From positions 89,104 through 153,103 of the forward strand of contig JANQRL010000031.1 in assembly GCA_028284605.1 (NCBI GenBank): a stretch of 64,000 nt of DNA, in the 5' to 3' direction. The first letter of the stretch is position 1. Each line of letters opens with the position of its first letter. The notes under the pieces were generated by a model. That model saw only the letters and a program-made list of their open reading frames with translations, was not told the origin of the DNA and searched no databases. Below, piece after piece: positions 20,288-28,991 of this stretch. The stretch comes from Paracoccaceae bacterium (GTDB taxonomy: Bacteria; Pseudomonadota; Alphaproteobacteria; Rhodobacterales; Rhodobacteraceae). The translations under genes and the position numbers were made by a program.

Positions 20288-20488
20288 ATGACCAAGACTC
20301 TCACTCTCGTCGCCGCACTCACCCTCGGCGCCAGCACCGCCTTCGCCGGCAGCATGGCCGAGCCGGTGATGGAGATGGAACCGGTGACGATCATCGAGGA
20401 TACCGGCAATGCCGGCACTTCCCAGGGCCTGATCGTTCCGCTGATCATCGTGGCGCTGATCGCTGCGGCGGTTTCCGCCAGCGACTGA
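20288..20488 (+). CDS. Mini exported membrane protein, paralog 1
   Basis: A 66-residue product with a signal peptide (cleavage likely after TAFA, residue 20), an acidic linker (EPVMEMEPVTIIEDTG) and a C-terminal hydrophobic helix within GTSQGLIVPLIIVALIAAAV. The mature form would be about 46 residues with one membrane segment near its C-terminus. A clear AGGAGG ribosome binding site precedes ATG at 20288, whereas the frame upstream has none. I do not recognise a named family. A close paralog lies 210 bases downstream and hemH follows convergently. Confidence 0.75.
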   Translation: MTKTLTLVAALTLGASTAFAGSMAEPVMEMEPVTIIEDTGNAGTSQGLIVPLIIVALIAAAVSASD

Positions 20489-20507
20489 TCCGGTCGGAGC
20501 CGCGATT

Positions 20508-20540
20508 GGAGGCCGGCGGGGTGATCCGCGGCCTCCTTTT
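20508..20540 (+). terminator. Rho-independent terminator after mini membrane protein 1
   Basis: Stem arms GGAGGCC (20508-20514) and GGCCTCC (20530-20536) are perfect complements and are followed by TTTT (20537-20540), 20 bases after the stop. The loop can pair further (GGCGG with CCGC). This separates transcription of the two paralogs at least partly. Confidence 0.6.
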
Positions 20541-20698
20541 CCTGCGCGTCCCAGAGGGTGCATTGCAACACTGCCACAGTCGTCGGCGAAGACGGCTGCG
20601 CCACGTGGCACCCTTGCCAGCCGCGAACAGCCCGCTTAGACGGGAATCATCGCCGTTTTGTTCGGTGCAACCTGCATGACCTTTTTTGGGGGACAAGA

Positions 20699-20890
20699 AT
20701 GAAGACCTTCGTACTCGCCGCCGCCATGACCGCCCTCGGCACCGCCGCTTTCGCCGGTGGCATGGCCGAGCCCGTTGAAATGCCCATGGTGGATATCGTC
20801 GAAGACACCGCCGCTGGCACCTCCCAGGGCCTGATCGTTCCGCTGATCATCGTGGCGCTGATCGCCGCCGCGGTTGCCGCCGACGACTGA
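20699..20890 (+). CDS. Mini exported membrane protein, paralog 2
   Basis: A 63-residue product with the same plan as its neighbour: signal peptide (MKTFVLAAAMTALGTAAFA), the shared GGMAEPVEMPMVDIVEDT linker, and an identical C-terminal 20-residue block GTSQGLIVPLIIVALIAAAV. The start at 20699 follows a GGGGGAC ribosome binding site. The DNA encoding the C-terminal block is nearly identical in the two genes, a sign of recent duplication or gene conversion. Function unknown; one pass through the membrane is predicted. Confidence 0.75.
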   Translation: MKTFVLAAAMTALGTAAFAGGMAEPVEMPMVDIVEDTAAGTSQGLIVPLIIVALIAAAVAADD

Positions 20891-20930
20891 TCCGCGATGC
20901 GGAGCAGCCGCTTCGCATTATGAGATAAAG

Positions 20931-20963
20931 ACACCCGCGCCGGTCTCCGGAGCGGGTGTTTTT
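20931..20963. terminator. Terminator hairpin between mini protein 2 and convergent hemH
   Basis: ACACCCGC (20931-20938) and GCGGGTGT (20952-20959) form a perfect 8-base stem, followed on the plus strand by a run of T to 20963 and preceded by AAAG on the other side. It sits between two convergent genes, so it may work in both directions, best for the plus strand. Confidence 0.7.
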
Positions 20964-20988
20964 GCGTAGACCTGCCACAGCTAGCGGA

Positions 20989-22062
20989 TCACACCCAACC
21001 CTTCAGGTTATCATCGATCACGCTGGACAATGCCTCGATATGCGACGAGTCCGCATTCAGGCAAGGGATGTACGTGAACTCCTCGCCACCGGCCTCCTCG
21101 AAGCTCTCCCGGATCTCTTCGTTGATTTCTTCCAGGGTTTCGATGCAGTCGGCGGAAAACGCCGGCGCGCAGACAGCGATCCGTTTGCGTCCGGTTTCGG
21201 CGAGCCGTGCCACCTCTTCGACAGTATAGGGCTGTAGCCATTCCTCTGGCCCGAACCGCGACTGGAAGGTCGTGACGATTTCCGCGTCGGTCCAACCGAG
21301 CCGTTCCTTAAGCAGCCGGGTCGTCTTTTGGCACTGACAGAAATACGGATCGCCCTCCTTGAGATACCGTTCCGGTACCCCGTGATAGGAGCAGACCAGC
21401 ATGTCGGGACGGTTTTCCAGCGCGCCATAGGCCCGTTCGATCGACTGCGCCAAAGCTTCGATATAGACAGGCTGATCGAAATAGGGCGGCACGACACGAA
21501 CGATTGGCTGCCACTTTTCCTCCATCAGCACACGGAAGAACTGGTCGTTCGCCGTGGCCCAGGTGGCACCGGCATATTGCGGATAGAGCGGGAAGAAGAG
21601 GATCTTCCGGCACCCGGCCTCGACCATCTCGCGGACCTTCGATTTGGTCGAGGGATTGCCGTAGCGCATGCAGAAATCGACCATCACCTCCGACCCGTAG
21701 CGGTCGATCATCTCGGCCTTGATCGCTGCCGTCTGCTCCTTGGTGATCGTCATCAGCGGCGACTCGTCGGCCTCCGTGTTCCAGATCGAGCGGTAGGCGG
21801 CGCCCGAGGAGAACGGCCGTTTCGACAGGATGACGAGCTGCAAGAGCGGCTGCCAGAGCCAGGGCGAATAGTCGATCACCCGGCGGTCGGACAGGAATTC
21901 GTTGAGATAGCGACGCATCGACCAGTAATCGGTCCCGTCGGGGGTCCCGAGATTGGCCAGAAGGATGCCCACCTTGCCCGGCTCTACAGGCGGATGATCG
22001 TCAGGCGCGTGAACCGGGCACCTGGCTTCCATCGGCTGGGCGGATTTCGCGTCAAACATCAT
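20989..22062 (-). CDS. hemH: Ferrochelatase
   Basis: Inserts ferrous iron into protoporphyrin IX, the last step of heme synthesis. The 357-residue product has the family blocks GILLANLGTPDG, FPLYPQYAGATW, SYHGVPERYLKEGDPYFCQC (split: SYHGVPERY and CQCQKT) with the metal-handling His, and FGPEEWLQPYT. The start is one of two adjacent ATGs (22062 or 22059). A sigma-70-like promoter lies just upstream, overlapping the end of the co-directional methyltransferase gene. Heme work in this window also includes hemW. Confidence 0.96.
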   Translation of the reverse strand: MMFDAKSAQPMEARCPVHAPDDHPPVEPGKVGILLANLGTPDGTDYWSMRRYLNEFLSDRRVIDYSPWLWQPLLQLVILSKRPFSSGAAYRSIWNTEADESPLMTITKEQTAAIKAEMIDRYGSEVMVDFCMRYGNPSTKSKVREMVEAGCRKILFFPLYPQYAGATWATANDQFFRVLMEEKWQPIVRVVPPYFDQPVYIEALAQSIERAYGALENRPDMLVCSYHGVPERYLKEGDPYFCQCQKTTRLLKERLGWTDAEIVTTFQSRFGPEEWLQPYTVEEVARLAETGRKRIAVCAPAFSADCIETLEEINEEIRESFEEAGGEEFTYIPCLNADSSHIEALSSVIDDNLKGWV

Positions 22063-22098
22063 TCAGTCCCGATTTTCTCACAAGTGCGGCTGGTTGGT

Positions 22099-22126
22099 CA
22101 GATAACCGGTATACGGTCCAGGTCAA
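22099..22126 (-). promoter_or_regulatory. Candidate promoter for hemH
   Basis: On the minus strand TTGACC (22126-22121) and TATCTG (22104-22099) are separated by 16 bases, about 35 bases before the hemH start. The -35 element overlaps the stop codon of the upstream methyltransferase gene. Confidence 0.45.
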
Positions 22127-22953
22127 TCATCGGACCTGTCGAGAGGCATCTCCGGTACCGAAAGCGCGTCGGAAAGCCGCGTCTTGGCAGATCCCGGGCG
22201 CAGTGGCCGCTGCTGGCTGGCATCCGGGGCCCAGCCTGTCAGGGTGATGACCTCGAAGGTGGCGGGGATGCGCCCGTCCGGGTCGGCATAGGTTTCCATG
22301 TAGACCCGGGCGGAGTCCGTCAGCAGCGCCCGCCGCGTCGGCCGCCGCAGCCGTCCGGCCAGCGCATTGCCCTCGCCCATGGCGCGCAGGTCGCGCATCA
22401 GATGGAGGGCCGTGTCGTAGCGGACCGTGACGGTTTCGGCGTCGGCGACCGGCAGAGCGAGCCCGGCGCGCTGCAAGAGAGCGCCCAGATCGCGGATCTC
22501 GCCCATCGGCGCCACCCGGGGCGAGAGCCCGCCCATCACCCGCGTCTCCGCTTCCGCCAGGCTCGCCCGGAGCTCCTGAAGCGTCCGGCCGCCGAAGAGC
22601 GTGGCGATGAGCAGCCCGTCGGGCCGCAGCGCCCGCGCGCATTGCACAAGCTGCCCCACCGGATCGGCGGCCCAGTGCAGGCAGAGCGCGTGGATCACGA
22701 GATCATGACGGCCCGGCTCCAGCGCGAGCATGTCGTCATCGGCGACGATGCTGGCGTCCGGTAGGCGCCCGGTCCAGACCTCCGGCCATCCGGTCACAAC
22801 GGCGGCCTGCGTAAACGCTCTGTTAACCTCGTTCAGTCTTTCCTCGATACCGTCCGCGACCCGCTCTTGCAGGAAGAGTTCGGGCGCGCGCGCGGCTCGC
22901 CGGCGCTGGCGCAGCAGCGCGTCGCGATCTGTGAGGCGCGGCGGTAACGTCAT
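22123..22953 (-). CDS. SAM-dependent methyltransferase, NDUFAF5/BioC-like
   Basis: The 276-residue product is a class I methyltransferase-type protein. The N-terminal LTDRDALLRQRRRAAR and FLQERVADGIEERL are the start pattern of the NDUFAF5-like group, and HDLVIHALCLHWAADPVGQLVQ plus RALRPDGLLIATLFGG are the motif III/IV region. The classical glycine-rich motif I (GxGxG) is poorly preserved (VVTGWPEVWTG), so methyl transfer needs testing. NDUFAF5 hydroxylates a complex I subunit; a complex I accessory gene lies nearby at 25.3 kb. Divergent from comF by 22 bases. Confidence 0.75.
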   Translation of the reverse strand: MTLPPRLTDRDALLRQRRRAARAPELFLQERVADGIEERLNEVNRAFTQAAVVTGWPEVWTGRLPDASIVADDDMLALEPGRHDLVIHALCLHWAADPVGQLVQCARALRPDGLLIATLFGGRTLQELRASLAEAETRVMGGLSPRVAPMGEIRDLGALLQRAGLALPVADAETVTVRYDTALHLMRDLRAMGEGNALAGRLRRPTRRALLTDSARVYMETYADPDGRIPATFEVITLTGWAPDASQQRPLRPGSAKTRLSDALSVPEMPLDRSDD

Positions 22954-22975
22954 GGGGCGGATGTAGGAGAGAGCG

Positions 22976-23698
22976 GTGAACTTGCAAAGCGTGCTCCGGG
23001 CGATCTACCCGCCCCATTGTCTGACCTGCAACGAACTGACCGAGACGGAATTCGCCCTCTGCGGCCGATGCTGGGCCGAAACCCCCTTCGTCTCCGGCCT
23101 GGTCTGCGACGCCTGCGGCACGATGCTGCCCGGCGAGGAGACCGGCGGCACGGTCCTCTGCGACGACTGCCTGCAAGTCGCGCGGCCCTGGGACCATGGC
23201 CGGACCGCGCTTCTCTATGACGGCAAGGGACGGCGGCTGGTGCTGGCGCTGAAACACGGCGACCGGACCGATCTGGCCTGGCCGGTCTCGGCCTGGATGG
23301 CGCGGGTTGCCGGGCCGCTCCTGCGTGAGGGAATGCTGGTCGCGCCGGTGCCGCTCCATTGGGCGCGGTTCCTGCGCCGGCGCTACAATCAGGCCGCCTT
23401 GCTCGCAGATGCGCTGGGCAGACGGCTCGGGCTGGAGGTCTGCCCCGATCTCCTGCAACGGTCGCGCCGGACGCCCTCGCTCGGCGGTCACAGCCGGCGG
23501 GAGCGGTTCGAGGCGCTCGATCACGCCATCACCGTTCATCCGCGGCGAGCCGGATCTCTCAAGGACCGTCCCCTGCTCCTGATCGACGATGTGATGACCA
23601 CCGGTGCCACCCTCGCCGCCTGCACCGAAGCGGCCCGGGTTGGCGGCGCGGCGGAAGTCAACGTGCTGACACTGGCGCGGGCCGGCAAACGCGACTAG
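22976..23698 (+). CDS. comF: ComF-family phosphoribosyltransferase-like protein
   Basis: The 240-residue product has an N-terminal double zinc-finger region (CLTCNELTETEFALCGRCW and CDACG...CDDC) and a C-terminal PRPP-binding motif LLIDDVMTTGATLAACTEA, the ComF/GntX layout. ComF helps in uptake of transforming DNA in competent bacteria; in alphaproteobacteria the role is often untested. Translation starts at a GTG with a weak site. It precedes a glutaredoxin gene by 29 bases. Confidence 0.88.
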   Translation: MNLQSVLRAIYPPHCLTCNELTETEFALCGRCWAETPFVSGLVCDACGTMLPGEETGGTVLCDDCLQVARPWDHGRTALLYDGKGRRLVLALKHGDRTDLAWPVSAWMARVAGPLLREGMLVAPVPLHWARFLRRRYNQAALLADALGRRLGLEVCPDLLQRSRRTPSLGGHSRRERFEALDHAITVHPRRAGSLKDRPLLLIDDVMTTGATLAACTEAARVGGAAEVNVLTLARAGKRD

Positions 23699-23727
23699 AT
23701 CGGGTGGGTCCGCCAAAGGAGCGCCCG

Positions 23728-23985
23728 ATGCCGTCGATCGAAATCTACACCACGCCGATCTGCGGCTTCTGCCATGCCGCCAAGCGCCTGCTCACGGCCA
23801 AGGGCATGAGCTTCACCGAGATCGACGTCATCCAGGACCCGGGCCGGAAGGCCGAGATGGTGCAGCGCGCGAATGGCGGTCGCACCGTGCCGCAGATTTT
23901 CATCGATGGCGCCCATATCGGCGGCTGTGACGATCTCTACGCGCTCGACCGGGCCGGCAAGCTCGACCCGCTGCTGGCCGGGTGA
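23728..23985 (+). CDS. grxC: Glutaredoxin (GrxC type)
   Basis: Small thiol oxidoreductase, 85 residues, thioredoxin fold. The active site is CGFC in TPICGFCHAAKRLL (residues 11-14 Cys pair), unlike the usual CPYC; the second motif is TVPQIFIDGAHIGGCDDL with cis-Pro and the glutathione-binding GG. The start at 23728 follows AAAGGAGC. Downstream it overlaps the amidase gene by GTGA, so the two are coupled. Confidence 0.9.
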   Translation: MPSIEIYTTPICGFCHAAKRLLTAKGMSFTEIDVIQDPGRKAEMVQRANGGRTVPQIFIDGAHIGGCDDLYALDRAGKLDPLLAG

Positions 23986-24818
23986 GAACGGCGCTCCTCC
24001 AGCTCACCTCGTCGGACGATCCGGCGGAGAACCTCGTGGCGATCCAACAGGCGCTCGCGGAGGCCGCAACCGAGGGTGCCGGTTTTGTCTGCACACCCGA
24101 GGTCAGCAATTGCGTGAGCCAGAGCCGCACGCATCAAAAGGAGGTCCTCCGGCAGGAGACCGAGGACCCGACCCTTGCGGGGCTTCGGGCGGCGGCGGCA
24201 CAGCACGGTCTCTGGCTTTCTATCGGCTCGCTGGCTCTCAAGACCGATGATCCCGACGAGCGTTTCGCCAACCGGTCCTTTCTGATCGATCCGACGGGTG
24301 AGATCGCCGCGCGCTACGACAAGGTTCATATGTTCGACGTGACCGTCTCGGAGACCGAGACCTACCGCGAGTCGGCCGGCTATCGGCCCGGCGACCGCGC
24401 CGTGCTGGCCGAAACCCCGTTCGGACGGATCGGCCTGACAATCTGCTACGATCTGCGCTTCCCCTATTTCTACCGCCGCCTAACCCAGGCCGGTGCCGAT
24501 ATCCTGCTGATCCCCTCCGCCTTCTCTCCGGTCACGGGCGCCGCCCATTGGGAGCCGCTTCTGCGCGCCCGCGCCATCGAGACCGGGGCCTATGTCCTGG
24601 CGACCGCCCAGACCGGGGTCCATGCGGTAAGTCGCGGAACGCCACGTACGACCTATGGCCATTCGCTCGCCGTGTCGCCCTGGGGCGAGGTGCTTGCCGA
24701 TGCCGGGACGGCGCCCGGCATGGTGCTGGTTGATCTCGATCTCGCTCAGGTCGAAGATGCCCGGCGTCGCATTCCTTCGCTGACCCATGACCGGGAGATC
24801 TGGGGCCCCGATGTCTGA
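23982..24818 (+). CDS. Carbon-nitrogen hydrolase (Nit1/NitA-like amidase)
   Basis: Nitrilase-superfamily enzyme of 278 residues with the Glu-Lys-Cys triad visible as PEVSN (Glu), RYDKVHMFDV (Lys) and TICYDLRFPYFYR (Cys). It belongs to the Nit-type group, which includes deaminated-glutathione amidases; its position directly after a glutaredoxin (4-base overlap) fits a glutathione-related role but this is inference. Translation starts at GTG within GTGAGA. Confidence 0.87.
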   Translation: MRTALLQLTSSDDPAENLVAIQQALAEAATEGAGFVCTPEVSNCVSQSRTHQKEVLRQETEDPTLAGLRAAAAQHGLWLSIGSLALKTDDPDERFANRSFLIDPTGEIAARYDKVHMFDVTVSETETYRESAGYRPGDRAVLAETPFGRIGLTICYDLRFPYFYRRLTQAGADILLIPSAFSPVTGAAHWEPLLRARAIETGAYVLATAQTGVHAVSRGTPRTTYGHSLAVSPWGEVLADAGTAPGMVLVDLDLAQVEDARRRIPSLTHDREIWGPDV

Positions 24819-25254
24819 CAGCACCGACGCCCTCGCCGTCGCTCTCTTCAGCGAAATCCTGACGGTGGAGCAGCTCGCACGGACCAATGTCGCCCGGGTG
24901 TTGCCGCGCGGGATGGAGCTCAGCCAGTTCTCGGTCCTCAACCACCTTGCCTATACGGGTCAGGAGAAAAGTCCGGCGCAACTCGCCAAGGCGTTTCATC
25001 TCACCCGCGGCGCGATGACCAATACGCTGGGTAAGCTCGAATGGGCCGGCTGGGTCCACGTTCGCCCCGATTGGGACGATGCAAGGCGCAAGATGGTGTC
25101 GATCAGCCCAGCCGGGCTGCGCGCCCGCGACGCGGCGCTTCAGACGATCACGCCCCTGATCGCGGATGTGGTCGAAAAGGTCGGCGCCGACCGGGTCCGC
25201 GCGGCACTGCCGGTGCTGCGGGAACTGCGTCAGAAGCTCTCCGAGGACGGCTGA
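24811..25254 (+). CDS. MarR-family transcriptional regulator
   Basis: Winged-helix DNA-binding protein, 147 residues, with the MarR fold: helices around LFSEILTVEQLARTNVARVL, the recognition region QLAKAFHLTRGAMTNTLGKLEWAGWV and wing DDARRKMVSISPAG. Two starts are possible (24787 or 24811); I prefer 24811, which overlaps the amidase stop by 8 bases. It is the last gene of the comF-grxC-amidase-marR run and may regulate it. No ligand can be inferred. Confidence 0.85.
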   Translation: MSDSTDALAVALFSEILTVEQLARTNVARVLPRGMELSQFSVLNHLAYTGQEKSPAQLAKAFHLTRGAMTNTLGKLEWAGWVHVRPDWDDARRKMVSISPAGLRARDAALQTITPLIADVVEKVGADRVRAALPVLRELRQKLSEDG

Positions 25255-25290
25255 AGACCGGGTCCGCCGGCCGGATCTCCATAGCGCCGC

Positions 25291-25602
25291 TCAATGGGTC
25301 CAGGCACCGCGCCGGTTGGTCGCGAAATTGTCGCCATAGCCGCCGGGCCGGATGTTCGGGCGGCGCTTCTTGGGTTCCTGCACCACGGCGTCGATCCCGT
25401 GCTCGCGGGCGTAGTCCAGCGCCGCCTCCTTGCTTTCGAAGCTGAGCCGGACCTGGGACTGGGTGTCGTCAGACGAGGTCCAGCCCATCAGCGGGTCGAC
25501 ATCGCGCGGGCTCTGCGGCGGAAACTCCAGCACCCAATGGTGGGTCCGGGCCGACCCCGACTGCATCGCATTCCTGGCGGGCTGGTAGATACGGGCGCGC
25601 AT
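25291..25602 (-). CDS. ETC complex I accessory subunit, NDUFS4/NuoQ-like
   Basis: The 103-residue product matches the ETC complex I subunit family (mitochondrial 18 kDa NDUFS4 homologue), with [38 protein letters not shown] and [19 protein letters not shown]. In alphaproteobacteria this is a supernumerary subunit of NADH:quinone oxidoreductase. The ATG at 25602 has GGAGAG upstream; the long frame before it is antisense of uvrB. The C-terminus [18 protein letters not shown] is the normal end. Confidence 0.9.
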   Translation of the reverse strand: MRARIYQPARNAMQSGSARTHHWVLEFPPQSPRDVDPLMGWTSSDDTQSQVRLSFESKEAALDYAREHGIDAVVQEPKKRRPNIRPGGYGDNFATNRRGAWTH

Positions 25603-25707
25603 GGCTCTCTCCTTGACCGCCCCGGTTATCGTCAAATCGATCCGCTCAGGCAAGCGGCGGTTGGGCGCAGGCGGGACGGCCCGGCGCCCGCGCTGACCAA
25701 CTGACAT

Positions 25708-25731
25708 CTCCTGACACTCTGCTGTCAGGAG
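25708..25731. promoter_or_regulatory. Perfect inverted repeat upstream of uvrB
   Basis: Half-sites CTCCTGACA (25708-25716) and TGTCAGGAG (25723-25731) are perfect 9-base complements with a 6-base spacer. The site is in the divergent intergenic region between the complex I subunit gene and uvrB, 61 bases before the uvrB start. No T-run follows, so an operator is more likely than a terminator. It does not match the alphaproteobacterial LexA motif GTTC-N7-GTTC. Confidence 0.6.
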
Positions 25732-25791
25732 CGCCCCTTGCTTGCGCCGGGCCCCTGCCCCACATTCCAGCCCTGACCGGAGGCGCCGCCG

Positions 25792-27990
25792 ATGCACAAC
25801 AATTCCCCCGAAGACATGCCCGTCCTTCATGCTCCGACCCCGCCGGGCGCGGTGCGGGACAAGCTCGAAGGCGGCAGGCGCTTCGTCATGCATACGGAAT
25901 TCGAGGCCGCCGGCGACCAGCCCACGGCCATTGCCGAACTGACGGCCGCTGTGAACGATGGCGAGCGCGACCAGGTCCTCCTCGGCGCCACCGGCACCGG
26001 CAAGACCTTCACCATGGCCAAGGTGATCGAGGAGACCCAGCGCCCGGCGATCATCCTGGCCCCCAACAAGACCCTCGCCGCGCAGCTTTATGGCGAATTC
26101 AAGGGGTTCTTTCCGGAAAACGCGGTCGAATACTTCGTCAGCTATTACGACTATTACCAGCCCGAAGCCTATGTGCCGCGCTCCGACACCTATATCGAGA
26201 AGGAATCCCAGATCAACGAGCAGATCGACCGGATGCGCCATTCCGCGACCCGGGCGCTCCTCGAACGGGACGACGTGATCATCGTCGCCTCGGTGTCCTG
26301 CATCTACGGCATCGGCTCGGTGGAGACCTACGGGGCGATGACCCAGGACCTGAAATCCGGCGGCGACTACGACCAGCGCAAGGTGATGGCCGACCTCATT
26401 GCCCAGCAATACCGGCGCAACGATCAGGCGTTCCAGCGCGGGGCGTTCCGGGTGCGGGGCGATTCACTCGAAATCTGGCCCGCGCATCTGGAGGACCGGG
26501 CCTGGAAGCTCTCCTTCTTCGGCGAGGAACTGGAATCGATCACCGAATTCGACCCGCTCACCGGGGAGAAGACCGATACGTTCGAGCGCATCCGCATCTA
26601 CGCCAACTCGCACTACGTCACACCGCGCCCGACGATGCAGCAGGCGATCAAGAAGATCAAAGCGGAGCTGCAACAGCGCCTCGATCAGCTTGTTGGCGAG
26701 GGGAAACTCCTCGAAGCCCAGCGCCTCGAACAGCGCACCAATTTCGACCTGGAGATGCTGGAGGCGACCGGCGTCTGCAACGGGATCGAGAACTATTCGC
26801 GTTACCTGACGGGCCGCGCCCCGGGCGAGCCGCCGCCGACGCTCTTCGAGTTCATCCCCGACCATGCCATTGTTTTCGCGGACGAAAGCCACGTGTCGGT
26901 GCCGCAAATCGGCGGCATGTATCGCGGCGACTACCGGCGCAAGTTCACCCTGGCCGAGCACGGATTCCGCCTGCCCTCCTGCATGGACAACCGCCCGCTG
27001 AAGTTCGAGGAATGGGACGCGATGCGACCGCAATCGGTCTTCGTCTCCGCCACGCCCGCGGGGTGGGAACTCGACCAGACCGGTGGTGTCTTCACCGAAC
27101 AGGTGATCCGCCCCACCGGGCTCCTCGATCCGCAGGTGGAGATCCGGCCCGTCGAGATGCAGGTCGACGATCTCCTCGACGAGGTGCGCAAGGTGGCGGC
27201 CCAGGGCTACCGCACGCTGGCCACGACGCTGACCAAACGGATGGCCGAGGACCTGACCGAATACATGCACGAACAGGGCATCAAGGTCCGCTACATGCAT
27301 TCCGATATCGACACCCTCGAACGCATCGAAATCCTGCGCGATCTGCGGCTCGGGGCCTTCGACGTGCTGGTCGGGATCAACCTGCTGCGCGAGGGGCTCG
27401 ACATCCCGGAATGCGGGCTCGTGGCCATTCTGGACGCCGACAAGGAGGGGTTTCTGCGCTCCGAAACCTCGCTCATCCAGACCATCGGCCGGGCGGCGCG
27501 GAATGCGGACGGGCGGGTCATCATGTATGCCGACCACATCACCGGCTCCATGGACCGCGCGATCCGCGAGACCGAGCGGCGCCGGGCCAAGCAACTGGCC
27601 TATAACGAGGAACACGGGATCACGCCGGAGACGGTGAAGAAGAACGTCGAGGACGTGTTGGCGGGCCTCTACCAGGGCGACGTGGACATGAACCGGGTGA
27701 CGGCGACGATCGAGAAGCCCTTGCACGGCGGCAATCTGGAGGCGGTGCTCGACGGGCTCCGGACGGATATGCGCAAGGCGGCGGAGAACCTGGAATTCGA
27801 AGAGGCCGCCCGCCTCCGCGACGAGATCAAGCGGCTGGAGACCGTGGACCTGGTGATCTCCGACGACCCCCTGGCCCGCCAATCCGCCGTGGAAGCCGCG
27901 GTAGACGGCGCGAAGAAGTCCGAGGGGCGGTCAACGGCGGGGCGGGCCGGGCAAAGGGGTGGGAATGTGAAGCGGAGGAGGGGCCGATAA
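25792..27990 (+). CDS. uvrB: Excinuclease ABC subunit B
   Basis: DNA-damage verification helicase of nucleotide excision repair. The 732-residue protein has Walker [16 protein letters not shown] (about residues 65-79), the beta-hairpin [18 protein letters not shown] that grips DNA, helicase motifs through [17 protein letters not shown], and the C-terminal UVR domain that binds UvrC ([24 protein letters not shown]). GGAGG precedes the start. After its stop the base composition drops sharply. uvrA and uvrC are not in the window. Confidence 0.97.
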   Translation: MHNNSPEDMPVLHAPTPPGAVRDKLEGGRRFVMHTEFEAAGDQPTAIAELTAAVNDGERDQVLLGATGTGKTFTMAKVIEETQRPAIILAPNKTLAAQLYGEFKGFFPENAVEYFVSYYDYYQPEAYVPRSDTYIEKESQINEQIDRMRHSATRALLERDDVIIVASVSCIYGIGSVETYGAMTQDLKSGGDYDQRKVMADLIAQQYRRNDQAFQRGAFRVRGDSLEIWPAHLEDRAWKLSFFGEELESITEFDPLTGEKTDTFERIRIYANSHYVTPRPTMQQAIKKIKAELQQRLDQLVGEGKLLEAQRLEQRTNFDLEMLEATGVCNGIENYSRYLTGRAPGEPPPTLFEFIPDHAIVFADESHVSVPQIGGMYRGDYRRKFTLAEHGFRLPSCMDNRPLKFEEWDAMRPQSVFVSATPAGWELDQTGGVFTEQVIRPTGLLDPQVEIRPVEMQVDDLLDEVRKVAAQGYRTLATTLTKRMAEDLTEYMHEQGIKVRYMHSDIDTLERIEILRDLRLGAFDVLVGINLLREGLDIPECGLVAILDADKEGFLRSETSLIQTIGRAARNADGRVIMYADHITGSMDRAIRETERRRAKQLAYNEEHGITPETVKKNVEDVLAGLYQGDVDMNRVTATIEKPLHGGNLEAVLDGLRTDMRKAAENLEFEEAARLRDEIKRLETVDLVISDDPLARQSAVEAAVDGAKKSEGRSTAGRAGQRGGNVKRRRGR

Positions 27991-28099
27991 CAGATCTTAT
28001 GCGATCCGCACAAAAACCTGAGCAGGAGACCCAAATAGTCTGTTATCAACCACTCCATCTTGTGTTAGTGATAAACAAAAGCACAAGAGGCAAAGGCAG

Positions 28100-28711
28100 A
28101 TGGGTCTACAGGAGATCATCCAGACTTGGGGGACGCTGATTGCTGCGGGAGGGGCGTTTGCAAGTGGCCTCGCTGCAATGGTGGCAATCTACTTCTATAG
28201 GGAGCAGTCGAGGCAGTTCGAGACAGACTTCTCAAGAAGAGCACTCAATGAAGAAAACAACTCTCTCAATCTGTCGAGATTCTATCGTAATCTTCTCCAG
28301 ACTTGGGCGGATGATCTCCGAGACGCAAAAGCGGAGATTGAGAATGGTATCCGTGATGGTGAAGTCGGCTTCAGAGAAGCGCTTTCGCTTCTTGAAGGTC
28401 TGGATTTGCCAAGCGCCGAGGTCAAGGACTACCATCTCATAAACTATCGTCCGGGAGCGGCGTTCTACATAATCAAGAGCCAATTTGCACTAACTGATGT
28501 TCACCAGACCCGGCTGAACTTCTGTCAGGCTCTAGCCGCGGTTCAGGAAGACGAAAAATACGCCCTTGACGCAGACCACATTCTTTTAACCATGAGGGAG
28601 GGGATCGAAGATGCCGAGCGCTCAGTAACTCAAGGCTTGCAGGAGATAAGAAACGACATCAGAGCCATTGAGTCTGCAGTGGATGTCTTCCGTATCCGAG
28701 CGGCCGCATAA
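28100..28711 (+). CDS. Orphan single-pass membrane protein in low-GC patch
   Basis: A 203-residue product that I do not recognise. The N-terminus has one hydrophobic segment (about residues 11-32: GTLIAAGGAFASGLAAMVAIYF, positively flanked by YREQSRQF), followed by a soluble, mostly helical domain with charged and coiled-coil-prone parts (LLQTWADDLRDAKAEIENG and ERSVTQGLQEIRNDIRAIES). A good AGAGG ribosome binding site precedes the ATG. Codon use is AT-richer than the neighbours and there are no nearby partners except the possible remnant downstream, so it is probably acquired. A helical anchor with a sensing or effector tail is the only structural comment I can support. Confidence 0.6.
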   Translation: MGLQEIIQTWGTLIAAGGAFASGLAAMVAIYFYREQSRQFETDFSRRALNEENNSLNLSRFYRNLLQTWADDLRDAKAEIENGIRDGEVGFREALSLLEGLDLPSAEVKDYHLINYRPGAAFYIIKSQFALTDVHQTRLNFCQALAAVQEDEKYALDADHILLTMREGIEDAERSVTQGLQEIRNDIRAIESAVDVFRIRAAA

Positions 28712-28712
28712 C

Positions 28713-28991
28713 CTAGATGCACTCGATTTCGGTACACTTTGCGACTCCGCCTACGTCACGGTAGTGCAAGCACCACTTGCCCACAGTCACGGTTCCAGAA
28801 TTACCAACCGCTTGGGCAGCCCAAACGCTCATTATCTCTGCTCTAACCCTTGGTTTCATCTTCATCCATCGCTTCGCCAGCTTGGAGCTTTTCTTCGGGC
28901 TCAAGTTAAAGATCACGTCGGTCCCTACTCTAGTCTCTGGTAGTGCTGTTAGCTTATCGTCAAGGATGGAATGCCTGATAGCGACAAGGTC
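28713..28991 (-). pseudogene. Possible 5'-truncated gene remnant
   Basis: On the minus strand the frame is open for 92 codons from a TAG at 28994-28992 to a stop at 28713 and encodes protein-like sequence (for example ILDDKLTALPETRVGTD and KRWMKMKPRVRAEIMSVWAA, ending KCTEIECI). There is no ATG; a GTG at 28916 could start a 67-residue product. It is convergent with the orphan gene, with the two stops one base apart. It may be the end of a longer gene cut by rearrangement or frameshift, or simply chance. Confidence 0.35.

Noticed and set aside
25603..25791. LexA (SOS) box for uvrB
   Set aside because: The alphaproteobacterial motif GTTC-N7-GTTC was not found here. The inverted repeat present is a different pattern.
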